Origin: Mikrocytos mackini
Taxonomy: Eukaryota > Endomyxa > Ascetosporea > Mikrocytida > Mikrocytiidae
Direction: 5' to 3'
Length of the DNA: 64,000 nt
Assembly (NCBI GenBank): GCA_030180075.1
Contig: JASNJN010000030.1
Location: 1-64,000, forward strand
The stretch's first letter is position 1, and each line of letters opens with the position of its first letter. The translations under genes and the position numbers were made by a program. Shown piece after piece: positions 1 to 9,768 of this stretch. Under the pieces are notes generated by a model. That model saw only the letters and a program-made list of their open reading frames with translations. It was not told where the DNA came from and searched no databases.

Positions 1-983
1 ATAACTGCTCGACTATGTTAAAAGCGATGAAAATACTTAAAGNATCATTTACCATCTTGTTTAGTTCTTTACAACTATAAAATGTGCTTTTTCTAGATAC
101 TAGATCTGCCGCAAAAAGGGATACATTGGCAGGGTTGGGAGGTTTAAACCACATGGTTTAAACCGGTTTTTGCCGTCCTGTCCAAAAGGTTTTGGACGTA
201 AAAGACGTCTTAAACCTCCTGTTTGGTAGGGGCTCGATGNGTCTGAAATTGAAACGTGAAATGACCTTTTCCAAAATCGTCACCAAATGATCATAATATT
301 TGGTCTGAAAGCTTAATTTTTTGTCGCCAGAAAAACAATAAACTCAAAATTTTTTATATTACATTCTTAATAAATTAAACATCTATCATAAAATTAGGAA
401 ATATTGTAACCTGAAAAAAGGGTTTTGGACAGGATTAAACCAGGTTTAAACCTGGATTAAACCACTTGTCCTGTACAAAAGGTTATGGACGGTCTTAAAC
501 CCAACCCTGTACATTGGCCTTATATTTCTTTAATTCGGCGAGTTTAACTTTTGTTTGCACATCAATTTTCGGTTTGTGATAAGTTAGGTCTAGAGCATGG
601 TTATGGGCAAGATCATAGTCGGCAACTATCAGTCTTCCCTTCCTATACTTGATGTGGATGGTGAACGGACAGTTGTGTTTCTTACTAGTCCATTGGTGCC
701 CTCGTTCGCCCTGCCTACCTCGTGAGTGCATTACTTTGCCAAACTCACATTCATAATAAACTGTACGGTATTTGAACACAGAGAAAAGTGGGTTAGTTAT
801 CGATTTACCGTTCTTAGTAATAGTTTTCGGCAGATATTGCGAATGTGAAATTCGGATCCTGCTATTCAATTGTGATGATAACGATTTCAAGTCTTCTTCC
901 CACAATGTGAAACTTTTATAATCCTTGCTGAACACATAGTTGAGTGTTGTATCGGCTAGAGTGCCTTCCATAGGGTTTTCCAA
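1..983 (-). pseudogene. MULE transposase N-terminal part, split by a MITE
   Basis: Minus-strand coding starts at 983 and reads toward the window edge. About residues 70-130 resemble a FAR1/WRKY-GCM1 zinc-binding DNA-binding domain: a CEF cysteine, a downstream NCPF cysteine, and a terminal HNH pair (AHNHAL). This domain opens many Mutator-like transposases. The frame is broken at 517/510 by the 130-509 insertion. Beyond the insertion the same frame reopens and stays open from about 121 to base 1, so the gene was intact when hit and continues outside the window. The catalytic DDE domain is not in the window. The MULE assignment is by domain type and by analogy with the fuller MULE at 44.4-48.5 kb. 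The upstream side (about 984-1071) holds no clear terminal repeat. Confidence 0.6.
130..509. mobile_element. hAT-type MITE with 8-bp target duplication
   Basis: A 380-bp non-coding element begins CAGGGTTGGG and ends with its exact reverse complement CCCAACCCTG. It is flanked by perfect 8-bp direct repeats TACATTGG at 122-129 and 510-517. An 8-bp duplication and a terminus starting CAG fit the hAT superfamily. Subterminal copies of GGTTTAAACC and related palindromes lie near both ends, which is usual for hAT transposase binding regions. It sits inside the MULE coding sequence, so it is younger than that gene. Confidence 0.85.
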
Positions 984-1071
984 AACCGAAAGTCCGGAGA
1001 CTCAAAACCTGGGTATTTAACAATGTTGGGTATCGTCAAAAACCGGTTTTTATTTCGGATATTTTGTACTA

Positions 1072-1618
1072 CAGTAAACTATGAAGGTTTAGCCCATTTT
1101 AAGACTTTATCACTCCATTCTTAGCCGATTTTTAGGGGGTTTGGACCAATTTAATTAAAAATATTTTACTGTTTAAGTGTTTCTGGGGCTCTGAAAATGA
1201 TACAGGATCGTGAAAATATTGAATTTGTCCAAAAACAATCGCTTATACATTGTTTTATTAGTTCTTTGGGTGGGCAACATTCTAGTGTTAGTAAAATTAC
1301 AACATAATTTTGAAATACCTTTAAATTGTGATTATTCCCATTTATTAACCGAACTCTGTGGTTAAAATGTTTTCCCATGGGTTTACTTGTATTTATAATT
1401 CGCCATTCGTTTTTTATAGATGAAAATAGACATTATCAATACGTTTTATATGATTTTCCCGGGTGGATGATACAACCAAGGGCCCCCTTGGAGGAACAAC
1501 AAATTAAGATTTTTGTTACCAAAATATATAAAGAGAATTTATATGTCTTAGTCACTCTAATCTTAGCCATTCCAAGGCATTTTGGGACAAAACCCGGTTA
1601 AACCTTCATAGTTTACTA
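1072..1618. mobile_element. Tc1/mariner-like MITE with TA duplication
   Basis: The left end CAGTAAACTATGAAGGTTTA is repeated in inverse at the right end with a single change at the outermost base (...GTTTACTA), and both ends are bordered by TA (1070-1071 and 1619-1620). Termini beginning CAGT next to a TA target are typical of the Tc1/mariner superfamily. The 547-bp interior has only short open frames with no transposase motif I can recognise, so I call it non-autonomous. Weaker similarity continues inward from both ends. Confidence 0.7.
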
Positions 1619-1869
1619 TATATCTAAAATTGAATGAATAAATATAATAAAGTTAAAATAAAGAAAATTAATCTAAAAATTCTTTATTTTTATCAATTTA
1701 TAAAACATACCAATAAAACAAAACGAACACTGAAATTAATAACTAATAAATATTTCAATAAATATAATATTTATCTACGCTATCAATTACAGTTCGTTTG
1801 TTTCTTTCTTTTGAAATCGTCCTTCTTCAAGTAATACTTGTAATTCATTTAATAGAATAATTAATAAGC

Positions 1870-3540
1870 TCACCACCTGCTATTATTGTTGTTTCTATTT
1901 CCTCCATAGGAACCCCCTCCTCTACCTCCGAATCTACTGTTTCCTCCTCTACCAAAACTAAATCCTCCTCCGCCTCTTCTTCCTCCTCTACCAAACTTTG
2001 AAAATTTGTTTCGACTTTCATAAGAAAGTTTGTCCATGAATTGTGGCACTTCAATCCCTTCTTTCTTCAACATCTTAACCAGTTCAAATAAGTTTTTATT
2101 TTCGTTGTCGGAAATTAATGTGTATGCATTTCCTGTGTTACCTGCTCTGCCTGTTCTTCCTATTCTGTGAACGTGGTCATCGGTAGTTGGTGCTAAATCA
2201 TAGTTAACAACAGCACTGACACAAGGTATGTCCAACCCTCTAGCTGCAACGTCTGTTGCAACAAGTACTTTTACATTGTTACCCTTGAACATCTCAAGTA
2301 CTCTATCTCTTGCATCCTGTGACTTGTCCCCATGTATTGCAGCAACTCTTGCTACTCTTTTATCTCTTAATGATCTTTCCAACTCATCTGCGGTTCTTTT
2401 CATATTAACGAATACGAGAAGTTTGTTATTTTCACCTTCTTGAAGAGTAGAAGTTATTATCTCAGTCAATTTCTCCGATTTTCCATATTCATCTCCCGCA
2501 TGTACGAAATGTTGCTTTATGTCTTTGTTTGTAGCCCCAATAATTCCTACAGAGACGAATGCGCTCTTGTTTTCATCTAAGAAATTGTTTGCGAGTTTCT
2601 TTATTTCATCTGGAAAAGTTGCACTGAATAAAAACACTTGTCTTTCGGACGCTCTGATGTTCTCTCCCTGACTGTTCTGATTGTTTTGGTTATTGTACCC
2701 GAAGTCTTTGTAAGTAGGACTGGGTGGGAAGTTCCCATTATTAGTAGCTTCTAATATTTGGTCATGGAATCCCATATCAAGCATCTTGTCTCCTTCATCT
2801 AACACTAATCCGAATGCGTTGCTCAGTGTAATGTCACCGCTTGAAATAAGGTCATTTACTCTTCCAGGAGTTCCTATAAGTATGTCGACTCCTCCTTGTC
2901 TTAGTTCCCGTAGCTGCATTGACTTGGAAATTCCTCCATAAACTAAACCAGGCATAACTCCGGTGGCGTGACATAATCGAATCGCCTGTACGTAGACTTG
3001 TTTTGCTAACTCTCTTGTGGGAGTAAGTATAAGTACTAAAGGGAAGTGGCAGTAGTTTCTTTGCCTTTCTTTGTACCTGTCGCCATACGTTCCCGATGCA
3101 TTCATTTCTATTATTCTTTGGATAAATGGAACCAAGAACCCGACAGTCTTTCCACTTCCTGTTTGTGCACATGTGAGCAAATCATACTTGCCAAGACCCA
3201 GTGGCAGCGAAGCTTTCTGCACTGGAGTCATGTCCTCGTAACCGCACTCAGACAGATTCGCGGCCAGTTGGTTGTGAAGAGATAGTTCTGAAAATTTGGT
3301 GGTGTTCGGGATGGAAGCACCCGTCACTGTTATGGGAATGTCGTTGTAGTTCTTGAAGTTGAGTCCTGTTTCCAATTTCTGATGTTTGAACAAGAATTGT
3401 CTGTCGTGTGTGTTTAGTCTACCTCTGGTATCGCAAATCTCTACTCGACGGCTTACTATGAATTTGTCGAACTCAGATACATTTCCTTGATTACCTCGGT
3501 TGTTGTAGCTTCTTCCGTAGTTGTTTCTTCCAAAGTTCAT
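1870..3540 (-). CDS. DED1: DED1/DDX3-like DEAD-box RNA helicase
   Basis: A 556-residue ATP-dependent RNA helicase of the DED1/DDX3 group, expected in the cytoplasm to unwind mRNA leaders during translation initiation. All core motifs are present: the Q-motif region near residues 85-108, AQTGSGKT (125-132), PTRELAKQ, TPGR, motif II at 248-251, SAT (306-308), ARGLD and HRIGRTGRAG. The tail from about 515 is RGG-rich (GRGGRRGGGG and similar), as in DED1. Motif II reads DEGD instead of DEAD, an Ala-to-Gly change between the catalytic acids. The family is otherwise well conserved and the length is close to normal. An AAATTT-type motif abuts the start codon. DED1 is favoured over other DEAD-box members by the overall motif spacing and the glycine/arginine tail. 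Confidence 0.9.
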   Translation of the reverse strand: MNFGRNNYGRSYNNRGNQGNVSEFDKFIVSRRVEICDTRGRLNTHDRQFLFKHQKLETGLNFKNYNDIPITVTGASIPNTTKFSELSLHNQLAANLSECGYEDMTPVQKASLPLGLGKYDLLTCAQTGSGKTVGFLVPFIQRIIEMNASGTYGDRYKERQRNYCHFPLVLILTPTRELAKQVYVQAIRLCHATGVMPGLVYGGISKSMQLRELRQGGVDILIGTPGRVNDLISSGDITLSNAFGLVLDEGDKMLDMGFHDQILEATNNGNFPPSPTYKDFGYNNQNNQNSQGENIRASERQVFLFSATFPDEIKKLANNFLDENKSAFVSVGIIGATNKDIKQHFVHAGDEYGKSEKLTEIITSTLQEGENNKLLVFVNMKRTADELERSLRDKRVARVAAIHGDKSQDARDRVLEMFKGNNVKVLVATDVAARGLDIPCVSAVVNYDLAPTTDDHVHRIGRTGRAGNTGNAYTLISDNENKNLFELVKMLKKEGIEVPQFMDKLSYESRNKFSKFGRGGRRGGGGFSFGRGGNSRFGGRGGGSYGGNRNNNNSRW

Positions 3541-3568
3541 AAATTTTAAATTTTTACTTTTTGAAAAG
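3541..3568 (-). promoter_or_regulatory. AAATTT-type start-proximal motif
   Basis: Read on the minus strand, a run of TTTTTCAAAAAG-like then AAATTTAAAATTT-like sequence ends directly at the DED1 ATG. The same kind of motif occurs before other genes in this window. AAATTT-like signals near start codons have been described for microsporidia. A promoter role here is inferred. Confidence 0.5.
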
Positions 3569-3962
3569 GAACTGTGTTATTTCGAAGCTTTTATAGGGGG
3601 CTTTTATGAATAGAGAATATATAAGCTGTACTTTAAAAGACATAGGAGAATTTTCTGGAAATAACAACAGAAAAGAACTCTTAGTTCAATCAGAAACTTC
3701 TTTATCCCATTGTAAAACTCTTAGAAGCAACAAACTTTTATAAAACACTGATGAATTATTTCAGAATAACTTATCCCAATACCGGAAATGATATTTATTT
3801 CTATTGACACACAGTTACGAGAATAAAATTCATTCAATCCACATAATTCACAAGAAAATAAACCTAACAACCGTAATATAAAATAAACAAAATAAAAATC
3901 ATAAAACAAAAACTCCTGTATATTAAAATAATCTTATTTATACAATTAACTTAATGATTTGT
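3569..3962. other. Intergenic, no gene seen
   Basis: AT-rich DNA between the DED1 promoter side and the end of the next gene. I see no coding frame with recognisable content, no repeat ends and no RNA gene. Confidence 0.5.
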
Positions 3963-5165
3963 TTACTTCAAAAACGACCTCCATGGTTGTATTTTGATTC
4001 CCGTATCATCTGCTATTGTCAGAACACCGTTAAAGCTAACTTTTGAACTAAAGCTTTTGCCATTGTTTGTTTCGTATATTATTTTACAATATTTGAAGCT
4101 CTTGATTGCATTATTAACACTTCTATTATCAATCCGATAGTTATTCATGTATCGACTTCCAATCAATTTAGACATTTTAAATAATCTCCCTTTTGTAAAG
4201 TATTTAGTCTTTGTCCTGTATTTCAGAGTTTGTTTCCCTTCTCTCTTACTCGAAAACACGTTGTCATCGAAATATTGGTTTACATTATTGCACCAAAATA
4301 CAGCTAAGTAAAGTATTCGCTCTGTTTTATTGAGAACAGAAGTATCGTCGCACAGTCTAGTATTTCTTCTTGTATGGTTAGATGTCAGACAACTTGTTAT
4401 TGCCCCGGTAACTTCCTTCTTCCAGAAATACAGAAAGTCATCTCCATTTTCTTCTACATCTTCCATAAAGCTGGTTATTATTCTTTTGGTAGTGTTTGTG
4501 TAGAAGCCTGGGTCTGTCATGGTATTAAATAGTGCAGACGAAATGTAATCTGCTGCTTTATTTTTTAGTTTGTTGACCGTTTGTTTTTTATTTTTGCTTT
4601 CTACCGCAATTGTGTTCATATGATTTACTATTGTTCTTTCAATTTCCTCAATTAAAATGGATTTGTTTATAGGCGGTATTTTGAATGTAGTACTCTTTTC
4701 ATATATAGTTAATTTGAAGTTGTTTGATATCAAAGAAGTAGGAAATGTATCAAATACAAACAGTAACTTTAGTTTGTAAGTAAGGAAAGTGCGCATTATC
4801 AAAAGTTGTTCGATATAAGCAAACAAGCTCTTTAAAATTAGGTTGTTTTCCGAGGAATTGACAAAAATGATGTCCAGTTCTTCATGTTTAGTTTGTTCAA
4901 TCATGCTTTTGGTCAGTGATTCTATAGATATATCATTAGATGGCTTATCGATGTGTTCTAGTATACATGCAGTTATTTCGTCGGTCTTTGATATTTCTTC
5001 AAGATATATAGTGAGTTGTTGATTCTTCTTGTTCGTTTGAAAATATCTTAACAAATTTGTTGCTTTGTTGTAGTTCTTCGGCCCGTATAATATATAAATG
5101 GGTTTGGATTCTGAGTTGAAGAAGGAATTCAGGGATTTGATAAGAGATGGCGTCCAGAAATCCAT
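3963..5165 (-). CDS. Origin recognition complex subunit 5-like ATPase
   Basis: About 400 residues. An upstream in-frame ATG exists at 5228, but the internal ATG at 5165 (MDFWTPSLIK) directly follows an AAATTT-type motif, so I start there. The N-terminal part looks like a degenerate AAA+ domain: YILYGPKNYNKAT stands where a P-loop is expected but lacks the GK(S/T), and a hydrophobic strand ending IIFVNSS sits where Walker B would be. The C-terminal part (TERILYLAVFW..., then a winged-helix-like SFSSKVSFNGVLTIAD...) resembles the ORC5 C-terminus. If right, it is a subunit of the origin recognition complex that has lost ATP binding. This is pattern similarity only; another ORC/CDC6-type subunit is possible. 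It is divergently paired with the gene at 5240, 74 bp away. Confidence 0.42.
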   Translation of the reverse strand: MDFWTPSLIKSLNSFFNSESKPIYILYGPKNYNKATNLLRYFQTNKKNQQLTIYLEEISKTDEITACILEHIDKPSNDISIESLTKSMIEQTKHEELDIIFVNSSENNLILKSLFAYIEQLLIMRTFLTYKLKLLFVFDTFPTSLISNNFKLTIYEKSTTFKIPPINKSILIEEIERTIVNHMNTIAVESKNKKQTVNKLKNKAADYISSALFNTMTDPGFYTNTTKRIITSFMEDVEENGDDFLYFWKKEVTGAITSCLTSNHTRRNTRLCDDTSVLNKTERILYLAVFWCNNVNQYFDDNVFSSKREGKQTLKYRTKTKYFTKGRLFKMSKLIGSRYMNNYRIDNRSVNNAIKSFKYCKIIYETNNGKSFSSKVSFNGVLTIADDTGIKIQPWRSFLK

Positions 5166-5239
5166 TTGTGTTTTTAGAAATTTAAATTTGGAAATGACAA
5201 TTTTATGACTACAAATAACCAACAACATTTAAACAGTTA

Positions 5240-5956
5240 ATGAACAGTCGATCAAACCACCATGGCCATATACATCTTGTTCTGCTTTTTATTATTCTAT
5301 CTGATACCGCTATATCTACTTCGAACAGAAAACATTGTACCCAGAAGAACCCGAAGCCTCTATCCAACACAAAACACATGCTGTCCCAAAACCTATTAAG
5401 AAAACCAAAGGCCGAACTTGGAACATGCAAAACACCCATGTCTGCAAGAAAAAAACAAAACACTCACAAAATCGACAAACAGAAAACTGAACCAAAGCCA
5501 AAAAACAAAGAAAATACAATACTTTCATTAGAAGATATCGAGCAGGGTTCTGGCCAGAATTTAATCATTGTTTCCGATTCATCTGGTTTTTCAGACTCCG
5601 AGGAAATAGTAATTACAATCACTAGGATAAAGTCTTTCTCAAATGATATAGGCGATTTAAAGTTTCAAACAGATAGCAACTCACACCGAGGCTCTGTAGC
5701 CTTTGAGGACTCTTTTCGACTTACGGAGCAAATAACAAACAAAAAGAATAGTAGAACGAGTACACGCATAATGAACCCGAAATTCAATAAAAGAAAAATT
5801 AACAAACGAAAAACCAAAAAGAAGAAGAAATCAAAAGGATTGAATATATTACCGATTGTAATTTCTGGAATTTGTATTTTTACAGTAATGACAATGCTAA
5901 TTCTTATCTACATTTATTTGATGAGGCATAACAACAATGATGAAGAATATAAGTAA
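5240..5956 (+). CDS. Putative single-pass membrane protein, microsporidia-type
   Basis: A 238-residue protein of unknown function. A hydrophobic segment at about residues 12-26 (HLVLLFIILSDTAIS) could be a signal peptide. A long polar, Lys/Ser/Thr-rich middle follows, then a very basic stretch (KRKTKKKKKSKG) and one strong transmembrane helix near the C-terminus (ILPIVISGICIFTVM...), ending in a short acidic tail. The layout matches the neighbouring secreted/type I membrane proteins at 9.8-17.6 kb. It shares a short divergent upstream region with the ORC5-like gene. No catalytic motif is visible. Confidence 0.6.
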   Translation: MNSRSNHHGHIHLVLLFIILSDTAISTSNRKHCTQKNPKPLSNTKHMLSQNLLRKPKAELGTCKTPMSARKKQNTHKIDKQKTEPKPKNKENTILSLEDIEQGSGQNLIIVSDSSGFSDSEEIVITITRIKSFSNDIGDLKFQTDSNSHRGSVAFEDSFRLTEQITNKKNSRTSTRIMNPKFNKRKINKRKTKKKKKSKGLNILPIVISGICIFTVMTMLILIYIYLMRHNNNDEEYK

Positions 5957-6581
5957 AAGGTATAAGTTTTCTTTGTTTATATTGAGCAATATAAATATAA
6001 ATTCAATCATTTGAATTGACTTTATATTTTCAGTGGTTTAATCTCAGATCCGAGACTTTATGTTAATAAATAAATAATATTATTTTAATTAATACATTTT
6101 TTCTATAACGCTGTTTAAATTTCCTGAAATATATAAATTATCATTTTTTATATTTTCCAAAGGTTCCTTTATTTGATNCAAAATTTGGGGAAGAATCATA
6201 GTAAACCGGTTTTAGGTGGTGGATAAAACGTTTTGACCGGAACATTGTTTTAACATGGTTAAACCGGGTTAAACTGGTTTAAATCGTTTAGAAAATCACA
6301 AAACTTGATTTTGAAAAATATTCTAAATTTTCAAATTTCGTATTCAATCAAATTATGTAGCGTAAACATTTCATACAAATCTGCGAAATTTTCCACTTTT
6401 TACAAGGATTATATTTTAATATATGACTGTAAATTTGTTTCATTTATCATATCTAACCTTTACAATACATTCTATAATGTTTTAACCTCTGATTGGGAAA
6501 AATGTGTTTTACAATTTTACTTTAAATTCTGCTCCGTTTCGAGTTTTTAAACCAAATCTACAAATGATTTGGTCTTATATA
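5957..6581. other. Intergenic with GGTTTAAACC-type palindromes
   Basis: Non-coding AT-rich DNA. Around 6200-6290 there are several AAACCGG/GGTTTAAA palindromic pieces like the subterminal motifs of the MITE at 130-509, suggesting an old hAT-derived scrap, but I cannot find matching ends. A hairpin with an 8-bp stem, ACCAAATC/GATTTGGT, lies at 6551-6573. An open frame at 6305-6550 has no protein-like features. Confidence 0.4.
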
Positions 6582-7628
6582 TCAAACAGATGTCGAAGAA
6601 GTCTTCCATTCGCATAAGAGTATNTATGGGTTCTCGTAAGATCCCTTTCCTCGTCTTTCATCGTTGTTGTTCCTGTCAGCGTGGTTGTTTCGCTGTGGTC
6701 GTGAAGTTTTAGAGGAATTTTGCGCTTTGCACTCGCTGTTTGAGTGTGAATCGGTGCGATGGTAAGAACAATATCTATTACCATTGGACTCTGGCCTGAT
6801 AGGTTTCTTGTAGTTTCCGTTGTGACCTTTTTCTTTAAAACCTTTCGAATTTTGTCTTATTGTTACGTCTTCACTGTATTCTTTCGCCCTCATGGCTTTG
6901 TGCTCTTTGAAGATAGCTTCTTTGCGTTCGTCCTCTTTGAGCCTTTCTTCGACGTTACTTTCCGTCGCTTGAATACGCAAGTAGATGTTTCTTACTCCTG
7001 TTATTCCATGTAGATCCATGAAATCAAGTGTTTCTGGAGCTAATCCTTGAAGAAAGGTTGCTTCTTTCTTCGCCTCCATCTCGCCTGCTGTAGCATTAGC
7101 GGCGGCTCCCCATCTAAACACAACGTTTTCGATTGCGGCTAGGTAGTCTGTGATATCGTGGTAGTGATTTTGACGAATGCAGACTAGTTTCCTGTTGAAT
7201 CGGCTCATATGTTGTGGTGGGAACTTCTTTTGGAGGATGCGAATTAGCATCTGAACCTGGTTGTCGTCTTTCAGAAACAGCTTGCGTACAGTCAGTGAGC
7301 ATAACGCTATCAGGTAGTCTTTTCTAACTGCTTCGCTCCAGTCGCAAATCTCTGCAACTCTTAAGAACTCGTTTTTCCAGGTGAGTACATCCTGCTTCTC
7401 GATGTCTTCGAGGTAATAGAGCTCTTCCGTGAACACTGCACCTGTCAACTCTCTCTTGTAAGTGATCGCTTCTTTGCGCGGTTGATATGAGGTGTCGTAG
7501 TCGTCGATTCCAGTGACGGGAAGATTCGCTCCTTTCATTGGCACGTCCCTGTACCTTGTTGAATTCAACTTGCCGGGAACGGCGGGTGACTGAAGGCCTA
7601 GAAGCCTTGAATTGAATAAGGATTTCAT
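6582..7628 (-). pseudogene. Ty3-type retrotransposon gag remnant
   Basis: A 348-residue reading frame. The middle (about 75-240) aligns by eye with the gag of the complete element at 25.5-26.3 kb (IEKQDVLTWKNEF versus IERQDVYSWIDTF, then the IRQNHYHDITDYLAAI versus IRQSQYPTISTYVLAI block). A zinc knuckle of the form C-x2-H-x4-H-x4-C follows (CSYHRTDSHSNSEC). No protease or polymerase follows: the frame is cut at 6582, close to an ambiguous base at 6624. To the right, 7779-7799 has TGTCG...CGACA ends reminiscent of the other element's LTR termini, but no full LTR is recognisable. I interpret it as a truncated retrotransposon inside the host gene island, now reduced to gag. Confidence 0.65.
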
Positions 7629-7914
7629 TTACGTAATTTTTTTAATTTATAAAAAATGTTGAAACTTATTTTTGTTATAATTACTTATAATTGCTCTCGA
7701 ACCCAAAATATCCTTCTATCAATAATATCTCTCTATTGATTATAGTTCTCTATCGGATAATAAGTTTGGATTCCAGTTTGTCGGGATGGAACCACGACAA
7801 TACCAACATAGAGATTAATTATATTTTATTCTCAACCATGTGAAATATAAATATTTGATTGCCAAAATTACATCATCAACAAATTACTAAATTCAAAATA
7901 AATATTATTCGAAA

Positions 7915-9339
7915 ATGATAATTAGTGTGTATTGTACTATCTTATTCATATGTCATGTTTTATCCAACTCAATTACAACCAATGCACTAGATTGTATCAA
8001 CAATTCAACGGAACAAAATTATGATTTGATCCTTTACTTGCACAAGGCTTCATTTGATAACTTCAAGTACGGCCGGAAGAATCTACCTAAAGATATTGAC
8101 ATGAACAACATAGTTATGCTCTTCATAGATTTAAAATCTGAAACAGTAAAACAGAATTTTAGTCTACGGCTAAAAACAGAACGCAACCAAACTTCTACAT
8201 CCGCTTTATCGTACATCAACACACCAAGTTTTCATTCCGAAGTTATTCCAAAACTTTCTACATCCTTCATTTACCTTGTAACTTCTGACCAACTTGCTAA
8301 ATCCATAAAAAGCAGCGTCTATAAGAAGATTTCAGGGGCGTACGGGAAGACTATAGACACAGAAGTAATTTCCAAGGCTTTGTTAGGTCAACTGAAAACC
8401 CACAAGTTCAAACAGAGTCTAAACGTTCAAAGACTAAACTCACTCGTTGAAATTCCAGGAGTAATAAACCACAAACTGCCAATCGAATTTAATCCTTCCT
8501 TTAGATTTAGCAACGCTCTAAAAATGTACTTCATGGACAACAACCCCTATTTGAAGCTGTTTGGCAGTATAATCAATTTGTCTGCTGAATACACTTTAAA
8601 AGTGAATGAAAAATTCAATAGTTACAAAAATGTGGAAAATAAGTGCACAGCAGAAAACATAAAATTGTACAAAATTTCACTGTTTAATGAGAATGCAAAA
8701 GATTGGATTGTTTTGAGAAGCAGATCAAATTTTAAGGATTTTAAAAATATGAATGAATTATTTGAAGAAGTAATAAGCTCAAATACACAAACCAATGAAA
8801 AGAAGGAAATAATGAAAGGTGATATTGTGAAGATAAAAATTAATAAAAGAGAACTTAAAAGCTTTGAAGATAAAAGACTTAATAGATTTAAAGAATCTAA
8901 TGATTCAAATCAAAATAGTAAAGAAATGATTATATTAGGGAAGAACAATAAAAGAAAACCAATTAAACTGATTAGTATGAGTGAAGAGGTTAAATACTTA
9001 AACTATGATCATAGTAGACCAATTAGTGGAAGTAGAGATAATACTTTGAACTTAAACACAGCGACTAATGAAAACAATGATTCTATAGACAGCATTTGTG
9101 AAAACAAACAAGAAAAACTTATAAAAACAACGACAATTAAAATCCCTAGTTTGTTTAATAAAGTAATAAAACGATCGAATAAAAATATAATTACAAAAAC
9201 AAAAGATGTTTTAATTCCAGAGTTAATTGAAAATAAAAAAGAAATGAACGAAAAGATAAAAATAGAAATTAAAAAAAAAAGTAAAATTGAAAATGAAAAT
9301 GAATTTGGAAATAAATTAGAAGAGAATGAAATAATATAA
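7915..9339 (+). CDS. Putative secreted lysine-rich protein
   Basis: A 474-residue protein starting with a good signal peptide (MIISVYCTILFICHVLSNS). The first 230 residues after it look folded, with mixed hydrophobic and polar content. From about residue 270 the protein is dominated by Lys, Glu, Asn and Ile and becomes low complexity, ending without a transmembrane helix. I recognise no family. It is the first member of a run of signal-peptide proteins up to 17.6 kb, so it is probably exported or an endomembrane protein. Its upstream region carries an ATTACATCATCA stretch resembling the sequence directly before the two tandem genes that follow. Confidence 0.6.
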   Translation: MIISVYCTILFICHVLSNSITTNALDCINNSTEQNYDLILYLHKASFDNFKYGRKNLPKDIDMNNIVMLFIDLKSETVKQNFSLRLKTERNQTSTSALSYINTPSFHSEVIPKLSTSFIYLVTSDQLAKSIKSSVYKKISGAYGKTIDTEVISKALLGQLKTHKFKQSLNVQRLNSLVEIPGVINHKLPIEFNPSFRFSNALKMYFMDNNPYLKLFGSIINLSAEYTLKVNEKFNSYKNVENKCTAENIKLYKISLFNENAKDWIVLRSRSNFKDFKNMNELFEEVISSNTQTNEKKEIMKGDIVKIKINKRELKSFEDKRLNRFKESNDSNQNSKEMIILGKNNKRKPIKLISMSEEVKYLNYDHSRPISGSRDNTLNLNTATNENNDSIDSICENKQEKLIKTTTIKIPSLFNKVIKRSNKNIITKTKDVLIPELIENKKEMNEKIKIEIKKKSKIENENEFGNKLEENEII

Positions 9340-9768
9340 ATAAATAAATACATATAAGTTTTAGTTCAATAATACGTATTTGTATATTAGGTGAAAAAAA
9401 ATGTATTATTTAAATTGATTATTGTTTATTTAAACCAGTTATGCCTTATTGAAATTAAAAGGGATTTAATTGGTCTCATAGACTTTGTATTTTGTGTAAA
9501 TAATTTTTAAGATGTTATTTGCAACATAACAATTTGATTGTAAAATGAAGACATGTATCTTGAATCTAAATCTAGAGTCCAGTTTGATTTTCAATGTTGT
9601 GTTTCGTTAAAAACAAATTACAAACATTTAATATTCATAATTTATTTCATTGGTGATTATTTTATAATCTAAACATATTATCATGTGTTAAAAAAATTTA
9701 TAAACTATTCACATAAATAAATTACGTCATTGATATCAGGTAATTTTATTTTATAAAAATTACATCAT
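9340..9768. other. Intergenic; promoter side of tandem pair
   Basis: No gene. The last 60 bases (from about 9712) are repeated with changes immediately upstream of the paralog at 12220: both have AAATAAATTACGTCAT, then an ATTTTATTTTA tract, then AAATTACATCATATG at the start codon. This marks the left part of the duplicated unit and may be a shared promoter. Confidence 0.5.

Noticed and set aside
7779-7799. Solo mini-LTR (TGTCG...CGACA, 21 bp)
   Set aside because: Too short to be an LTR and no flanking duplication; may only mark an old LTR edge.
9009-9353. Membrane-protein frame antisense to the 7915 gene
   Set aside because: Same composition artefact as above.
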